Shown here in pieces: positions 31,386 through 41,990 of a stretch of 64,000 nt of DNA (position 1 is the stretch's first letter; each line of letters opens with the position of its first letter). This DNA comes from Siphonodentalium dalli. Taxonomy: Eukaryota; Mollusca; Scaphopoda; Gadilida; Siphonodentaliidae. The position numbers were made by a program, and so were the translations under genes. The stretch covers positions 257,518,077 to 257,582,076 of the forward strand of contig CP136061.1 in assembly GCA_032622095.1 (NCBI GenBank), written 5' to 3'. The notes beneath the pieces were generated by a model. It did no database searches and had not been told where the DNA came from. It worked only from the letters and a program-made list of their open reading frames with translations.

Positions 31386-31786
31386 AAAGTTAATTTTCAC
31401 ACAGACACCGGGGAAATATGGATTTTGCGATGTTAAATATAACTATAAATGTTGAATTCAGGATGTGACTGACCTCGTAATTACTCGTTTTTGTCATATT
31501 CTGGAATGATGTGACTAAAAGTTATAAACTATTTATCAACTTTCCACAAAAACTTCTTATTTTTTACCTTATCAGGGAAATTTAAATGTTCCTTTAAACT
31601 TTTGGCTGCTTAGACCATACAATGGCAGGTTGCATGCTATGGCTCGGCTCTGAGTATGGCCCTACTTAATCGCACTAGCAGACTGCCATCAATCATTACA
31701 TGAAATTAGTGCCTTGGAAGGACAGTTTCCCAACTTTTGAACCCTATCTATACTTAAATAGAATTCTCCCACCCAGTTATAATAGT
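31386..31786. other. No gene seen
   Basis: Unmatched AT-rich sequence up to the 47-bp array. Confidence 0.4.
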
Positions 31787-32172
31787 GTATATATATCTTT
31801 GAATGGTCGAGTATTAATTTGGAGGGGTGTTCACAATATATATCTTTGAATGGTCGAGTATTAATTTGGAGGGGTGTTCACAATATATATCTTTGAATGG
31901 TCGAGTATTAATTTGGAGGGGTGTTCACAATATATATCTTTGAATGGTCGAGTATTAATTTGGAGGGGTGTTCACAATATATATCTTTGAATGGTCGAGT
32001 ATTAATTTGAAGGGGTGTTCACAATATATATCTTTGAATGGTCGAGTATTAATTTGGAGGAGTGTTCACAATATATATCTTTGGAGGTGTGAACATTCTC
32101 CCACCCAGTTATAATAGTGGTTATATATATCTTGGAATGGTCGAGTATTAATTTGGAGGAGTGTTCACAATA
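31787..32172. repeat. Tandem array, 47-bp unit, about 8 copies
   Basis: TTCACAATATATATCTTTGA + ATGGTCGAGTATTAATTTGG + AGGGGTG repeated; the last copies are interrupted by a short ATTCTCCCACCCAGTTATAA segment that also precedes the array. Confidence 0.9.
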
Positions 32173-32259
32173 TATAAGCAGATTACATACAGAAAAATGG
32201 ATGATGCAAGAGCAGAGAGAATGATTCCTATTCATTTCATTTAGGTGGGAAATGTTCAG

Positions 32260-32660
32260 TTAACCCTTTACCCAACAGAAAGGCCCTGTGCCAATGCATT
32301 CTCTTATATATGCGAGTCGACCATAGGTCGCCTCGCATATATAAGAGAATGCATTGGCTTAACACATTAAAAATTATAAAATTGTTAAAGAATGTAAGAA
32401 AAAATGGTAAAAAGTGTTAAAAAAAGATTTTTTTTTAGGCCAATGCATTCTCTTATATATGCGAGGCGACCTATGGTCGACTCGCATATATAAGAGAATG
32501 CATTGGCACAGGGCATAACTGTAACTATCACAATGTGGTCAAGGAGCCGGTTCCAATGATATCCATATTTGTATGGTTCTATTGAGACAGACCGAAGATA
32601 TTTTAGGCTGTTGAAGCTTTATTTGGCCGGTTTTGGCCGGTTTGTTGGGTAAAGGGTTAA
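32260..32660. mobile_element. Family B TTAA element, copy B4
   Basis: TTAACCCTTTACCCAACAGA to GTTTGTTGGGTAAAGGGTTAA-type end; hairpins at 32290-32358 and 32440-32508. Repeat F begins immediately at its right end. Confidence 0.9.
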
Positions 32661-33175
32661 AAACATAGTATGGACTTGTTCGGGTACGTGAAACTGATCA
32701 GCCAGTATTCATGAGCAAGAGTAACACTCTATATAATCGACTCCTTAACCACAGCTTTCCGATGAATGGCAACAAGCCATATTTCTGACTAAATCCTGAA
32801 AAGTTGCCCATAATTCTACCGTGGTTATGGGGTCGATTATTTAGGGCATTACTGTATGCCAACTAGAGGAATGTAGCATTCTACTAATATCGCCGAAAAT
32901 TTCAAGCAAATCGACCTGTACCACTCCATAGAAAACATTGTCCGAACTACGCTCAAATGTAAATATTTACTTCTCGATTCGGGACGCAACTATTGGTGAT
33001 AAAGTAACGAAAACGATTTCGCCACCAAAAGTCACAGCATTTAATTAATATATAAGCATGACGTTGTGTGTTGTTAATTTGGATATGACAATTTTAAAAA
33101 TAACTACTTTGAGCAAGATATTCTCCATTTCTATTTGATCACCCTACTGGAGTGTTTCACATGACTTTAATAAGT
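32661..33175. repeat. Dispersed repeat F, copy 1, interrupted by a C element
   Basis: TATGGACTTGTTCGGGTACG, GTGAAACTGATCAG, then after the C insertion GGAATGTAGCATTCTACTAA and on to CTACTGGAGTGTTTCACATG. The inverse occurs at 51163-51512 and, shortened, at 55773-55925. The class is unknown; no protein. Confidence 0.75.
32722..32856. mobile_element. Family C foldback, left arm shortened
   Basis: A degenerate left end (AACACTCTATATAATCGACTC), then CTTTCCGATGAATGGCAACA and a full right arm to GGGCATTACTGTA. Inserted in repeat F. Confidence 0.75.
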
Positions 33176-33384
33176 TCAACAAAATGACCTATGACATAAT
33201 ATCTGAACATTTCCTAACAGTAATCATTGAGTATATTATTTAGTATAGAAAGATATAAACAGTTTATGATCTACCGGGATTGTGTATGATAAAGAGTCTG
33301 TGCATGGCATATTGTGTATGATAATAGCCTGCATGTACATGGCGTCATTTTAGGGATTTGCGACATTCAGTCAGTTACCAGGCT

Positions 33385-33983
33385 GTAAAGGTGTTATATA
33401 GTTACCGGGCTATAAAGGTGGTCTATCTCATTGTAAACGTGTGTTATATAGTTACCGGGCTATAAAGATGGTCTATCTCATTGTAAATGTGTTATATAGT
33501 TACCGGGCTATAAAGGTGGTCTATCTCATTGTAAACGTGTGTTATATAGTTACCGGGCTATAAAGATGGTCTATCTCATTGTAAATGTGTTATATAGTTA
33601 CCGGGGTATAAAGGTGTTATATAGTTACCGGGCTATAAAGATGGTCTATCTCATTGTAAATGTGTTATATAGTTACCGGGCTATAAAGGTGGTCTATCTC
33701 ATTGTAAATGTGTGTTATATAGTTACCGGGCTATAAAGGTGGTCTATCTCATTGTAAATGTGTTATATAGTTACCGGGGTATAAAGGTGTTATATAGTTA
33801 CCGGGCTATAAAGGTGGTCTATCTCATTGTAAATATGTGTTATATAGTTACCGGGGTATAAAGGTGTTATATAGTTACCGGGCTATAAAGATGGTCTATC
33901 TCTTTGTAAGCATGTGTTATATAGTTACCGGGGTATAAAGATGGTCTATCTCATTGTAAACATGTATTGTATAGTTACCGGGT
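33385..33983. repeat. Composite tandem array (about 29- and 48-bp steps)
   Basis: TTATATAGTTACCGGGCTAT + AAAG repeated about 13 times. Most copies are followed by a GTGGTCTATCTCATTGTAAA segment, which is omitted in some, giving alternating long and short units. Confidence 0.9.
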
Positions 33984-34380
33984 TATTAAATATTAGATAC
34001 AAATCAAAGACCCCTGTCCAGAAATGCTTCAATCCATTAATATTGATTATATTTTGAATATTTTCTGGTCTAAAAACATGTGGTTGTTTAGCCAACACAC
34101 AATAGTGATTACTGTTAGCGGAGACTATAAATTTTATTTGTGTAATTTTGTCACAAATAGATGTTAATAACACAATACAAACAATCAATCTGGCACATTT
34201 GACGTTTGAAGATTAGCTGTGGGAACATCCTAATGATCTGGTATCACCTGAATGGTATGTTCTAAAAATAGAACAATAAAGTGCCCCACTTAATCATCTC
34301 ATTTTATACTAAAGTTTTCAAAATAAAATCAATATTAATTGGTAGAAGTGTTTCCTGACATGGGTCTTCAATTCATATTT
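33984..34380. other. No gene supported
   Basis: An 80-codon minus-strand frame (34188-33946) partly overlaps the array and has no domain. Confidence 0.35.
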
Positions 34381-34975
34381 ATTATACCCCCCGCAATGAA
34401 GTTAGGGGGGGTATACTGGAGTCAGCTTGTCCGTCCGTCGTCCGTCTGTGGACACAAATTTGTCCGGAGTTTTTCTCAGATCAATTTCTGTGAAACTTGG
34501 CACAGACATCAACCACCATGGGAACCTGTGCACCAACGATTATGACGTCTGTCGGACTTTTTTTGGTGGAGTTATCCCCCATTTTTCGACTTAGAAATTT
34601 TTCGCAACATGTATACTTTTGTCCGAGCTTTTATTCCTACATTTTTAGGTCAATTTTTTTAAAACGTGGCACAGATATTTAGTACCATGGGGACTTGTGC
34701 ACCTGCGATTATGACGTCTGTCCGACATTTTTTGGTGGAGTTATCCCCCTTTTTCGACTTAGAAATTTTTTTGCAACATGCATAATTTTGTCCAAGCTTT
34801 TATTCCTACATTTTTCGCTCAATAGGTTTAAGATGAGGGTTATGGTTGTACACCTGCAATGGGAACTGTTATTTTATTATTTTAACTAAATGTTTACTGA
34901 CATGTGAAACATCTTAGTAAAACAGGGGGGTATCCGTAGGCCCATTACGACAGTCACACCTCTAGTTATTTTATT
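34381..34975. repeat. Q-type repeat, full-looking copy
   Basis: TATACCCCCCGCAATGAAG / GGGGGGGTATACTGGAG at the start, GTCCGTCCGTCGTCCGTCTG, two subunits (GGAGTTATCCCCC..TTTTTCGACTTAGAAATTTT), and an end GGGGGGTATCCGTAGGCCC..CACACCTCTAGTT. Short frames reflect the subunits. Confidence 0.65.
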
Positions 34976-35018
34976 TTTCCATGAAACTTTTTCAAAATTG
35001 TTATATGAACCTATATCT

Positions 35019-35413
35019 TTAACCCTTTACCCAACAGAAGGGCCCTGTGCCAATGCATTCTCTTATATATGCGAGTCGACCATAGGTCGCCTCGCATATA
35101 TAAGAGAATGCATTGGCTTAACACATTAAAAATTATAAAATTGTTAAAGAATGTAAGAAAAAATGGTAAAAATTGTTTTAAAAAAGAATTTTTTTAGGCC
35201 AATGCATTCTCTTATATATGCGAGGCGACCTATGGTCGACTCACATATATAAGAGAATGCATTGGCACAGGGCATAACTGTAACTATCACAATGTGCATG
35301 GTCAAGGAGCCGGTTCCAATGATATCCATATTTGTATGGTTCTATTGAGACAGACCAAAGATATTTTAGGCTGTTGAAGCTTTTTTTGGCCGGTTTGTTG
35401 GGTAAAGGGTTAA
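35019..35413. mobile_element. Family B TTAA element, copy B5
   Basis: TTAACCCTTTACCCAACAGA to GTTTGTTGGGTAAAGGGTTAA-type end. Hairpins at 35049-35117 and 35198-35266. A CATG insertion (TGTGCATGGTCAAG) and loss of one GGCCGGTTTT unit mark this copy. Confidence 0.9.
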
Positions 35414-35558
35414 AGGTTAGCTTTGGTATGTCAGGTTTTGAAACTAACATTCTTATGTTATGTTTTTGGATATATATTTATCAGGTTTTGATACCTGGAG
35501 CTATTTGAATGCATTGTCTGATTCTAGTGAAAAGTGTGGGTTCATCCTTCCTCCAAAT

Positions 35559-35671
35559 TACAATAATGCCCTAATTAATCGACTTCTTAACCACAGCAGA
35601 ATTATGGGTAACTTTTCAGGATTTAGTCGGAAATATGGCTGGTTGCCATTCATCAGAAAGCTCTCACTGAG
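35559..35671. mobile_element. Family C foldback, left arm only
   Basis: TACAATAATGCCCTAATTAA through GGATTTAGTCGGAAATATGG to GAAAGCTCTCACTGAG, then unrelated sequence. Confidence 0.8.
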
Positions 35672-36266
35672 TTTTATAGGTTAACCAATACAGGTAAGTG
35701 GGTGCCTGACCAGGTGACACATCTGTCCGGGTCAACGAAAATCACACCTAGCCCTCCGGAATGACTGTAAAAAGTCAGAATGGAGCACTGGCTGACGGAC
35801 ATTACGGCCTTTCCGTTTGTCAACATAAGTATAGTGAAACTTTCAACCTATCCGTCATATAATTTCCCCACATAATGAAGGTGGTGCACAAATGTATGGA
35901 TGTCAAAAGAAAGGGGAGGTTAATTGTCTGCTGTAGGCATATTAAAGAAGATTCGAGGCTAAATGTGATGATGACCAAGGTCCCAATTTCTCGCAGACAA
36001 ATTGCTCCTCGTTCTGATGACATGAATTTTGAGGTGGAAGCTGGACTTAGAAGCCGTTTATTAGAATTTTGAAAATAGTTTGAGAACGTACCCCACAAAA
36101 ACAAGATTCATTTAATGCCAAAGGTAGAATTTCTAGGTTTTTGAAAATTACTCCCAATGGGTTAAAAAGATGCCAAAATGTTTTGATAAGACCATCATCA
36201 GTTGCAGATTGCTGACTATATGCCATGCTAAGCGCATGCCATATCATGTATCGACTCGTTATGGCT
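35672..36266. other. No gene supported; one open frame of note
   Basis: A 65-codon plus-strand frame at 35875-36072 reads with a protein-like composition (basic start, then a DDMNFEVEAG end), but I recognise no family and see no clear splice sites. It could be a fragment of a mobile element. Confidence 0.25.
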
Positions 36267-36528
36267 CACTGAGAGCTTTCCGATGAATGGTAACAAACCA
36301 TATTTCCGACTATATATAAATCCTGAAAAATTACCCATAATTCTGCTGTGGTTAAGGGGTAGATTATTTAGGGCATTTTGTATGCCAACTAGACTTATGA
36401 CTTATGACATAATATCTGAACATTTCCCAACAGTAAGGGAGGTACTACTAGTCATTGAGTATATTATTTAGTATAGAAAGAGATATACTCTGTGGTTAAG
36501 GAGTTGATTATTTAGGGCATTGCTGTAC
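36267..36528. mobile_element. C-type right arm plus duplicated flank and a second C end
   Basis: 36267-36382 is a C right arm. 36383-36484 (TGCCAACTAGA, ATGACATAATATCTGAACAT, TATATTATTTAGTATAGAAA) matches sequence right of the C element at 32857-32868 plus 33188-33257, so it is a shortened copy of that locus. 36491-36528 is another C terminus (TGTGGTTAAGGAGTTGATTA). Confidence 0.6.
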
Positions 36529-37320
36529 ATCAATCACCAACACATTTTATTTTTCATCCATATTTATAGTTAGAAATAAAAACATTCTGGTAACTGCATG
36601 CTGGGAAATTTAGGCATGACCTTACAAATGAGTGCTCATTGCGTTACGAATTCATCACCATCCAAATCAAATCCATGACATTTCGTACCCATGAAGCCAC
36701 CATCAATCGCGAAGATATCAATTTATTTCAGGGATGGTGGTGTAACATCCAATTTCTTTGAGTGCCTTAGTCCCCAACACGATTCTTGTAGAGGTGGAAA
36801 AGTGCATGTCGGGGTGACAGTGTACGGTGTAATAACTCCCCATATTCATCTTAATTATCTCAATCCCAGTAAATCACATCCTGTTCTATATTTGCAGTGA
36901 AATTATTGCAGGAAATTAAATGAACTCTGGTCGTCATGTTCTGAGGAATGCCTCGCGGTCTGATTTTAATGCGGTAGCTCTGCAAGTCCAGTGACTGATC
37001 GAAGGTTTATCAGTCATGTCTGTCATTAAAATCAATGTCGCACACATTACGAAAACAAATTTCTGGCCCGGATAATTGAATTTAGTTATTATACAAAACT
37101 GGTGACACAGTCCAGTATTAATTTAGCACATATCTGCTGAACCCAGTCCTCACAATATTTGCTGAACTAGTCCTTATAGTATATAGTCCTTATAGTATAT
37201 AGTCCTTATAGTATATAGGTCTTGATCAAATCTAAATTGTTTCCAAGGTCTGCGCTGGCATGAAAATTACTTTTCCTATGGAACATTGGTTCTTATGCTT
37301 TGACAAGAGTTATTTAAAGA
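36529..37320. other. No gene; minor 16-bp repeat
   Basis: No domain is recognised. Three copies of TAGTCCTTATAGTATA lie at about 37165-37215. Confidence 0.4.
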
Positions 37321-37774
37321 TGAACCCTTTCAGTGCCAGGGGCCGATCTCATCGGCCCTAATTTACGGTCTGTAAAATCGGCCCTAAATTTTTTTTTTTT
37401 TTGGGTTGAATTTTTTTGGGGTATGCTTAAGCATGCTATAGTGAATTTAAAAACAAACTGGTTAAAACCTTAGGGGCATGTTATAACTCAAAACTATCAC
37501 CAAGTATTGATAGTAATAATTTTGATGCCCATGAAAAACGTAAGATTCCCCGGCACTAAACCTACAAAATAAGTCTGGCACTGAAAGAGAGTAGAATATA
37601 AGAAAAAATTATTAAAATTGTAAAAAATAATAACAAATGATGAAAAATTGTTAGGCCAATGCATTCTCTTATATATGCGAGGCGACCTATGGTCGACTCG
37701 CATATATAAGAGAATGCATTGGCACAGGGTATATGGGTTGATACAAAAATCGGACCTGGCACTGAAAGGGTTAA
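37321..37774. mobile_element. Family A TTAA element, copy A5 (full-length type)
   Basis: The left site is mutated to TGAA (TGAACCCTTTCAGTGCCAGG); the right end is TGGCACTGAAAGGGTTAA. Hairpin at 37655-37723. Nearly collinear with A1, including the CATGCTTAAGCA-type palindrome. Confidence 0.85.
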
Positions 37775-38252
37775 AGATGTTGGCGGTGGGTATGCTGTTA
37801 AAATATTCAACTCCATCAAAAACCACCATAAACAGAAAGAATAGTAAAATATAGACAGACTTTGTTCTTATATCAATCAGAAATATGGCATAAACAGTAT
37901 GTTATTGGCAAATGTTTTTCCTTTGTTATGTAAACAAAAGCAAAAAAACGTTACAGAACCTGGTGTTTAGATCCAGATATGGTAAACATAAAGAGCGTTA
38001 TTTGTTACTGTTTTCCTGATATGGAAATAATAAAGAGCGTTTATATCATGTGTGTGTGATTAACCAATGTAACTTCTGTAACACGAGCAGACTCTTTTTT
38101 ACGTACACCATCGTACGTCTTGACGACGATATACTATTTACGCGCTGATTATGTTTGGCATATGAACAAAACTATATATATTATAATATTCCTTCTGTTG
38201 ATGGCAATTTGAACAAATATGAATATTTCCGCAACGAACACCGCCCATGCCT
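37775..38252. other. No gene; paired ATAAAGAGCGTT motif
   Basis: Only the motif pair CATAAAGAGCGTTA (about 37987) and AATAAAGAGCGTTTA (about 38029) stands out. Confidence 0.45.
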
Positions 38253-38375
38253 TTAACCCTTTGAGTGCCAGGGCGATTTTTGTATCAACCCATATACCCT
38301 GTGCCAATGCATTCTCTTATATATGCGAGTCGACCATAGGTCGCCTCGCATATATAAGAGAATGCATTGGCTTAA

Positions 38376-38413
<38 letters not shown>

Positions 38414-38509
38414 TTTTTACAATTTTAATATATTTTATTATATTCTTTAACAGACTTATTGTGTAGGTTTAGGGCTGATAATATCGGCCCCTGGCACTCA
38501 AAGGGTTAA
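38253..38509. mobile_element. Family A TTAA element, copy A6 (short form)
   Basis: TTAACCCTTTGAGTGCCAGG to CTGGCACTCAAAGGGTTAA; hairpin at 38303-38371 followed by a T run of about 31 bases (38379-38409). Confidence 0.85.
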
Positions 38510-38807
38510 AAGACTTGAAAATATTAACACAGACTGCATGATACTTTTATGTTGTAAAACAATACACCAATCACCCCAATCGCCACCCTCGTCTAATCGG
38601 CTTACCTCATTCAGACTCGTCCACAACACAATCACCATATTACAGACGGACTACTTTTCCTTTGAATATCCCGACTGTTGCCGAGTAGAATGAAGTAGTT
38701 TTAGTCGCGAATACTGGGAATTCCCAATCTATTTCTGCTTTCATTCCAAAGACTAAATATTTCATCTATGTCAGCGCGCTGTTTAAATTGTGTTTCCCGA
38801 TTCTAGT
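38510..38807. other. No gene seen
   Basis: Unmatched sequence. Confidence 0.4.
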
Positions 38808-39400
38808 CGAGCTGTCATATACCTTCGCTGACCTCTCTTGGTGTTATCGGTAAGAGACACGTACCACTGAGCTGTCATATACCTTCGCTGACCTCTTCGT
38901 GTTATCGGTAAGAGACACGTACCACTGAGCTGTTATATACCTTCGCTGACCTCTCTTGGTGTTATCGGTAAGAGACACGTACCACTGAGCTGTCATATAC
39001 CTTCGCTGACCTCTTCGTGTTATCGGTAAGAGACACGTACCACTGAGCTGTTATATACCTTCGCTGACCTCTCTTGGTGTTATATACCTTCGCTGACCTC
39101 TCTTGGTGTTATATACCTTCGCTGACCTCTCTTGGTGTTATAAACCTTCGCTGACCTCTCTTGGTGTTATATACCTTCGCTGACCTCTCTTGGTGTCATA
39201 TAGCTTCGCTGACCTCTCTTGGTGATATATACCTTCGCTGACCTCTCTTGGTGTTATATACCTTCGCTGACCTCTCTTGGTGTTATAAACCTTCGCTGAC
39301 CTCTCTTGGTGTCATATAGCTTCGCTGACCTCTCTTGGTGTTATATAGCTTCGCTGACCTCTCTTGGTGTTATCGGTAAGAGACACGTACCACTGGTAGA
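38808..39400. repeat. Two-level tandem array, 60-bp then 29-bp units
   Basis: Four 60-bp units (AGCTGTCATATACCTTCGCT + GACCTCTCTTGGTGTTATCG + GTAAGAGACACGTACCACTG) are followed by about 11 shortened 29-bp units (TTATATACCTTCGCTGACCT + CTCTTGGTG). A final unit regains the GGTAAGAGACACGTACCACT tail. Confidence 0.9.
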
Positions 39401-39440
39401 GATTGGATTTTTTTAATAGCAAAGATAATGGATAATGATA

Positions 39441-39655
39441 TACAGTAATGCTCTAATTAATCGACTCCTTAACCACAGCAGAATTATGGGTAATTTTTCA
39501 GGATTTAGTCGGAAATATGTCTGGTTGCCATTTATTGGAAAGCTCTCACTGAGAGCTTTCCAATGAATGGCAACAAGCCATATTTCCGACTAAATCCTGA
39601 AAAGTTACCCATAATTCTGCTGTGGTTAAGGAGTCGATTAATTAGCATTACTGTA
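39441..39655. mobile_element. Family C foldback, complete
   Basis: TACAGTAATGCTCTAATTAA to ATTAGCATTACTGTA, arms about 105 bp, centre GAAAGCTCTCACTGAGAGCT. TA at both ends. Confidence 0.9.
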
Positions 39656-39795
39656 TGATATGTTGTGACTAAATGTTTCCAATTCCATAGTGTTTAATTT
39701 ACAAAAATGATACAAAACTATACGTGTATGTATAATGACAAACCTGTAGATGACAGGTAGAGATATTCCACCTATTCCAGACCCGATTGAAATAT

Positions 39796-39971
39796 GTAAT
39801 TGTTCAGGATTTAATTGGAAATATGGCTTGTTGCCATTCATCGGAAAGGTCTCACTGAGAGCTTTCCGATGAATGGCAACAAGCCATATTTCCAACTACA
39901 CTGTAAATCCTGAAAAAAATACCCATAATTCTGCTGTGGTTAAGGAGTTGATTATTTAGGGCATTACTGTA
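39796..39971. mobile_element. Family C foldback, left end lost
   Basis: Starts within the left arm (TTCAGGATTTAATTGGAAAT) and has a full right arm with a CACTGTA insertion, ending GGGCATTACTGTA. Confidence 0.8.
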
Positions 39972-40182
39972 TGAATATACATTTTAAGCGCACAGACTTA
40001 TTTTTGTACAATCTAAGATGAGTGCTCGGTAATATATGAATATTCAAAAGGGCAAGGGCATTTACCAATATCATATATACTGTATGTTTCCGAGCGTACA
40101 TCTGGCAAAACTGAAGGACAGTACAGAGGTATCTGATTGCAATCACCCATCAACATGCCTGTAGAAGAGATGCATTAAAGTA

Positions 40183-41203
40183 TTAACCCTTTGAGTGCCA
40201 GGGGCCGATCTCATCGGCCCTAACCTACAAAATAAGTCTGTTAAAGAATAAAAGAATAAATTATTAAAATTGTAAAAAATTGTAAAAAAAAAAAAAAATA
40301 ATAATAATTGTTAGGCCAATGCATTCTCTTATATATGCGAGGCGACCTATGGTCGACTCGCATATATAAGAGAATGCATTGGCACAGGGTATATGGGTTG
40401 ATACAAAAATCGACCTGGCAGGCCTTCGATTATGAGGCGTGCGATCGTGCTCGCGCACCATAGCACGCCTGAAATTAAATCTTGGCGAGTAATTAATCAC
40501 ACTCCTCGGCGATATTCGGCGCACGATTGAAAAAGGGTTTATAATAACGATCAACCTTGTTTGCTGGAGAAGACTGACAGACATGCCGTATACGACGGAA
40601 GTAATTGTTTTAAGTTTTGCGCATGCGCTAGAACATTATTATAGTCAGGTGCGTTTAGCAATGTCGTCGCATTCGTATGTAGGTCTGAGTAATTCTCGGC
40701 TAGATAGTGTTACCAACATGACATATTTAAAAAAAAAAAATAATCCCACCGTGCACCCCATCACCAATGCAACGTAATTTTGGTACCATGATTGTGTTGC
40801 GTTCTAAATGAAGCCGCCCCGATGGGCGGTGAAGATGAATAGAAATTGAAACTTGAGTTCGGGGCAATCAAACATTATTTTTAAAAATATCGATAGAGTT
40901 CACACAACAGGAAACTCTCACGTGGTTACATGGTCTCTGACCGCATTTCATAACAACTTACATCCAACGGAAGCATTACGACGCAATTCAAGAATGGAGT
41001 TTTAATTACTTCAATGTGGAGAATGTGTACAAGATGAATCACAATGGTGATAAAATTGATTTAATTTTGAGTCTTCGTTTGTCATTTTATACCCCCGAAA
41101 TATCCACCAAAATCACACGCCTGGGTTTCAGGTTAGGCGAGTGACCAACCACACTCCTGCATTTTACAGAATCGAAGGCCTGACCTGGCAATCAAAGGGT
41201 TAA
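40183..41203. mobile_element. Family A TTAA element, copy A7, interrupted
   Basis: TTAACCCTTTGAGTGCCAGG at the left and GGCAATCAAAGGGTTAA at the right; hairpin at 40315-40383. The right terminus is split by a nested element (40420-41181), with GACCTGGC repeated on both sides. Confidence 0.85.
40420..41181. mobile_element. Nested DNA element in A7, 12-bp inverted ends, 8-9 bp target duplication
   Basis: AGGCCTTCGATT at the left and its exact inverse AATCGAAGGCCT at the right. GACCTGGC (8 bp; the A at 40420 leaves 8 or 9 open) lies directly outside on both sides and is single in other A elements. Subterminal direct repeats: CACGCCTGAAATT..GGCGAGT..CACACTCCT and CACGCCTGGGTTT..GGCGAGT..CACACTCCT. 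An 8-bp duplication would suit hAT; a 9-bp one, Mutator. No transposase was recognised. Confidence 0.8.
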
Positions 41204-41451
41204 AGGGTATTGGCTGTATAATCACCACTTTGGTACATCATGTCTCTGGCTTCTCATATTAAGAATGCTACAATCAGATTGACTATGTGATAACTTCCAT
41301 TATAGTTTGCATAAGTGTTAAGTGTCAGGGGATTTCTTGACCTTTAAGGTAGCTTGGCCAGTTTCTTAATGAATTAAATTTCACTTCCTTGTGGACATTC
41401 AAAAACTCACTTGCCAAATGGAAATAAATTTTAACATATGTGAGTTGTTTT
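41204..41451. other. No gene seen
   Basis: Unmatched sequence up to the P-type repeat. Confidence 0.4.
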
Positions 41452-41990
41452 TATATGCCCGTTTGAAAAAACGGTTGTATTATGTAAATGGGTTGTCTGT
41501 CCGTCCATCGTCCGTTCGTCCGCTTTTGGTTTCCGGATGATAACTTTAGATTGAATCGAGTGAACTGAACCAAATTTGGTATGTTAGTTTACCACACCAA
41601 AATACAGATCAAGTTCGAATATGGGTTTCATCTGCATGTTGTTGACTGAGTTATGCCCCTTTTTCGACTTAGATTTTACCTGATTTGCAGTTTCCGGATG
41701 ATAAATTTAGATTGAATCAAGTGAACTGAACCAAATTTGGTATATTAGTTTACCACCCCAAAATACAGATCAAGTTCGAATATGGGTTTCATCCGCATTA
41801 TTTTGACTGAGTTATGCCCCTTTTTCGACTTAGATTTTACCTGATTGCGGTTTCCAGATGATAACTTTAGATTGAATCGAGTGAACCGAACCAAATCTGG
41901 TATACAGATCAAGTTCAGATATGGGTTCTGTCTACATGAATTTGCAGGTCAAGTTGAGTCCGATCCGACCATTTTTGCCTGAGTTATAGG

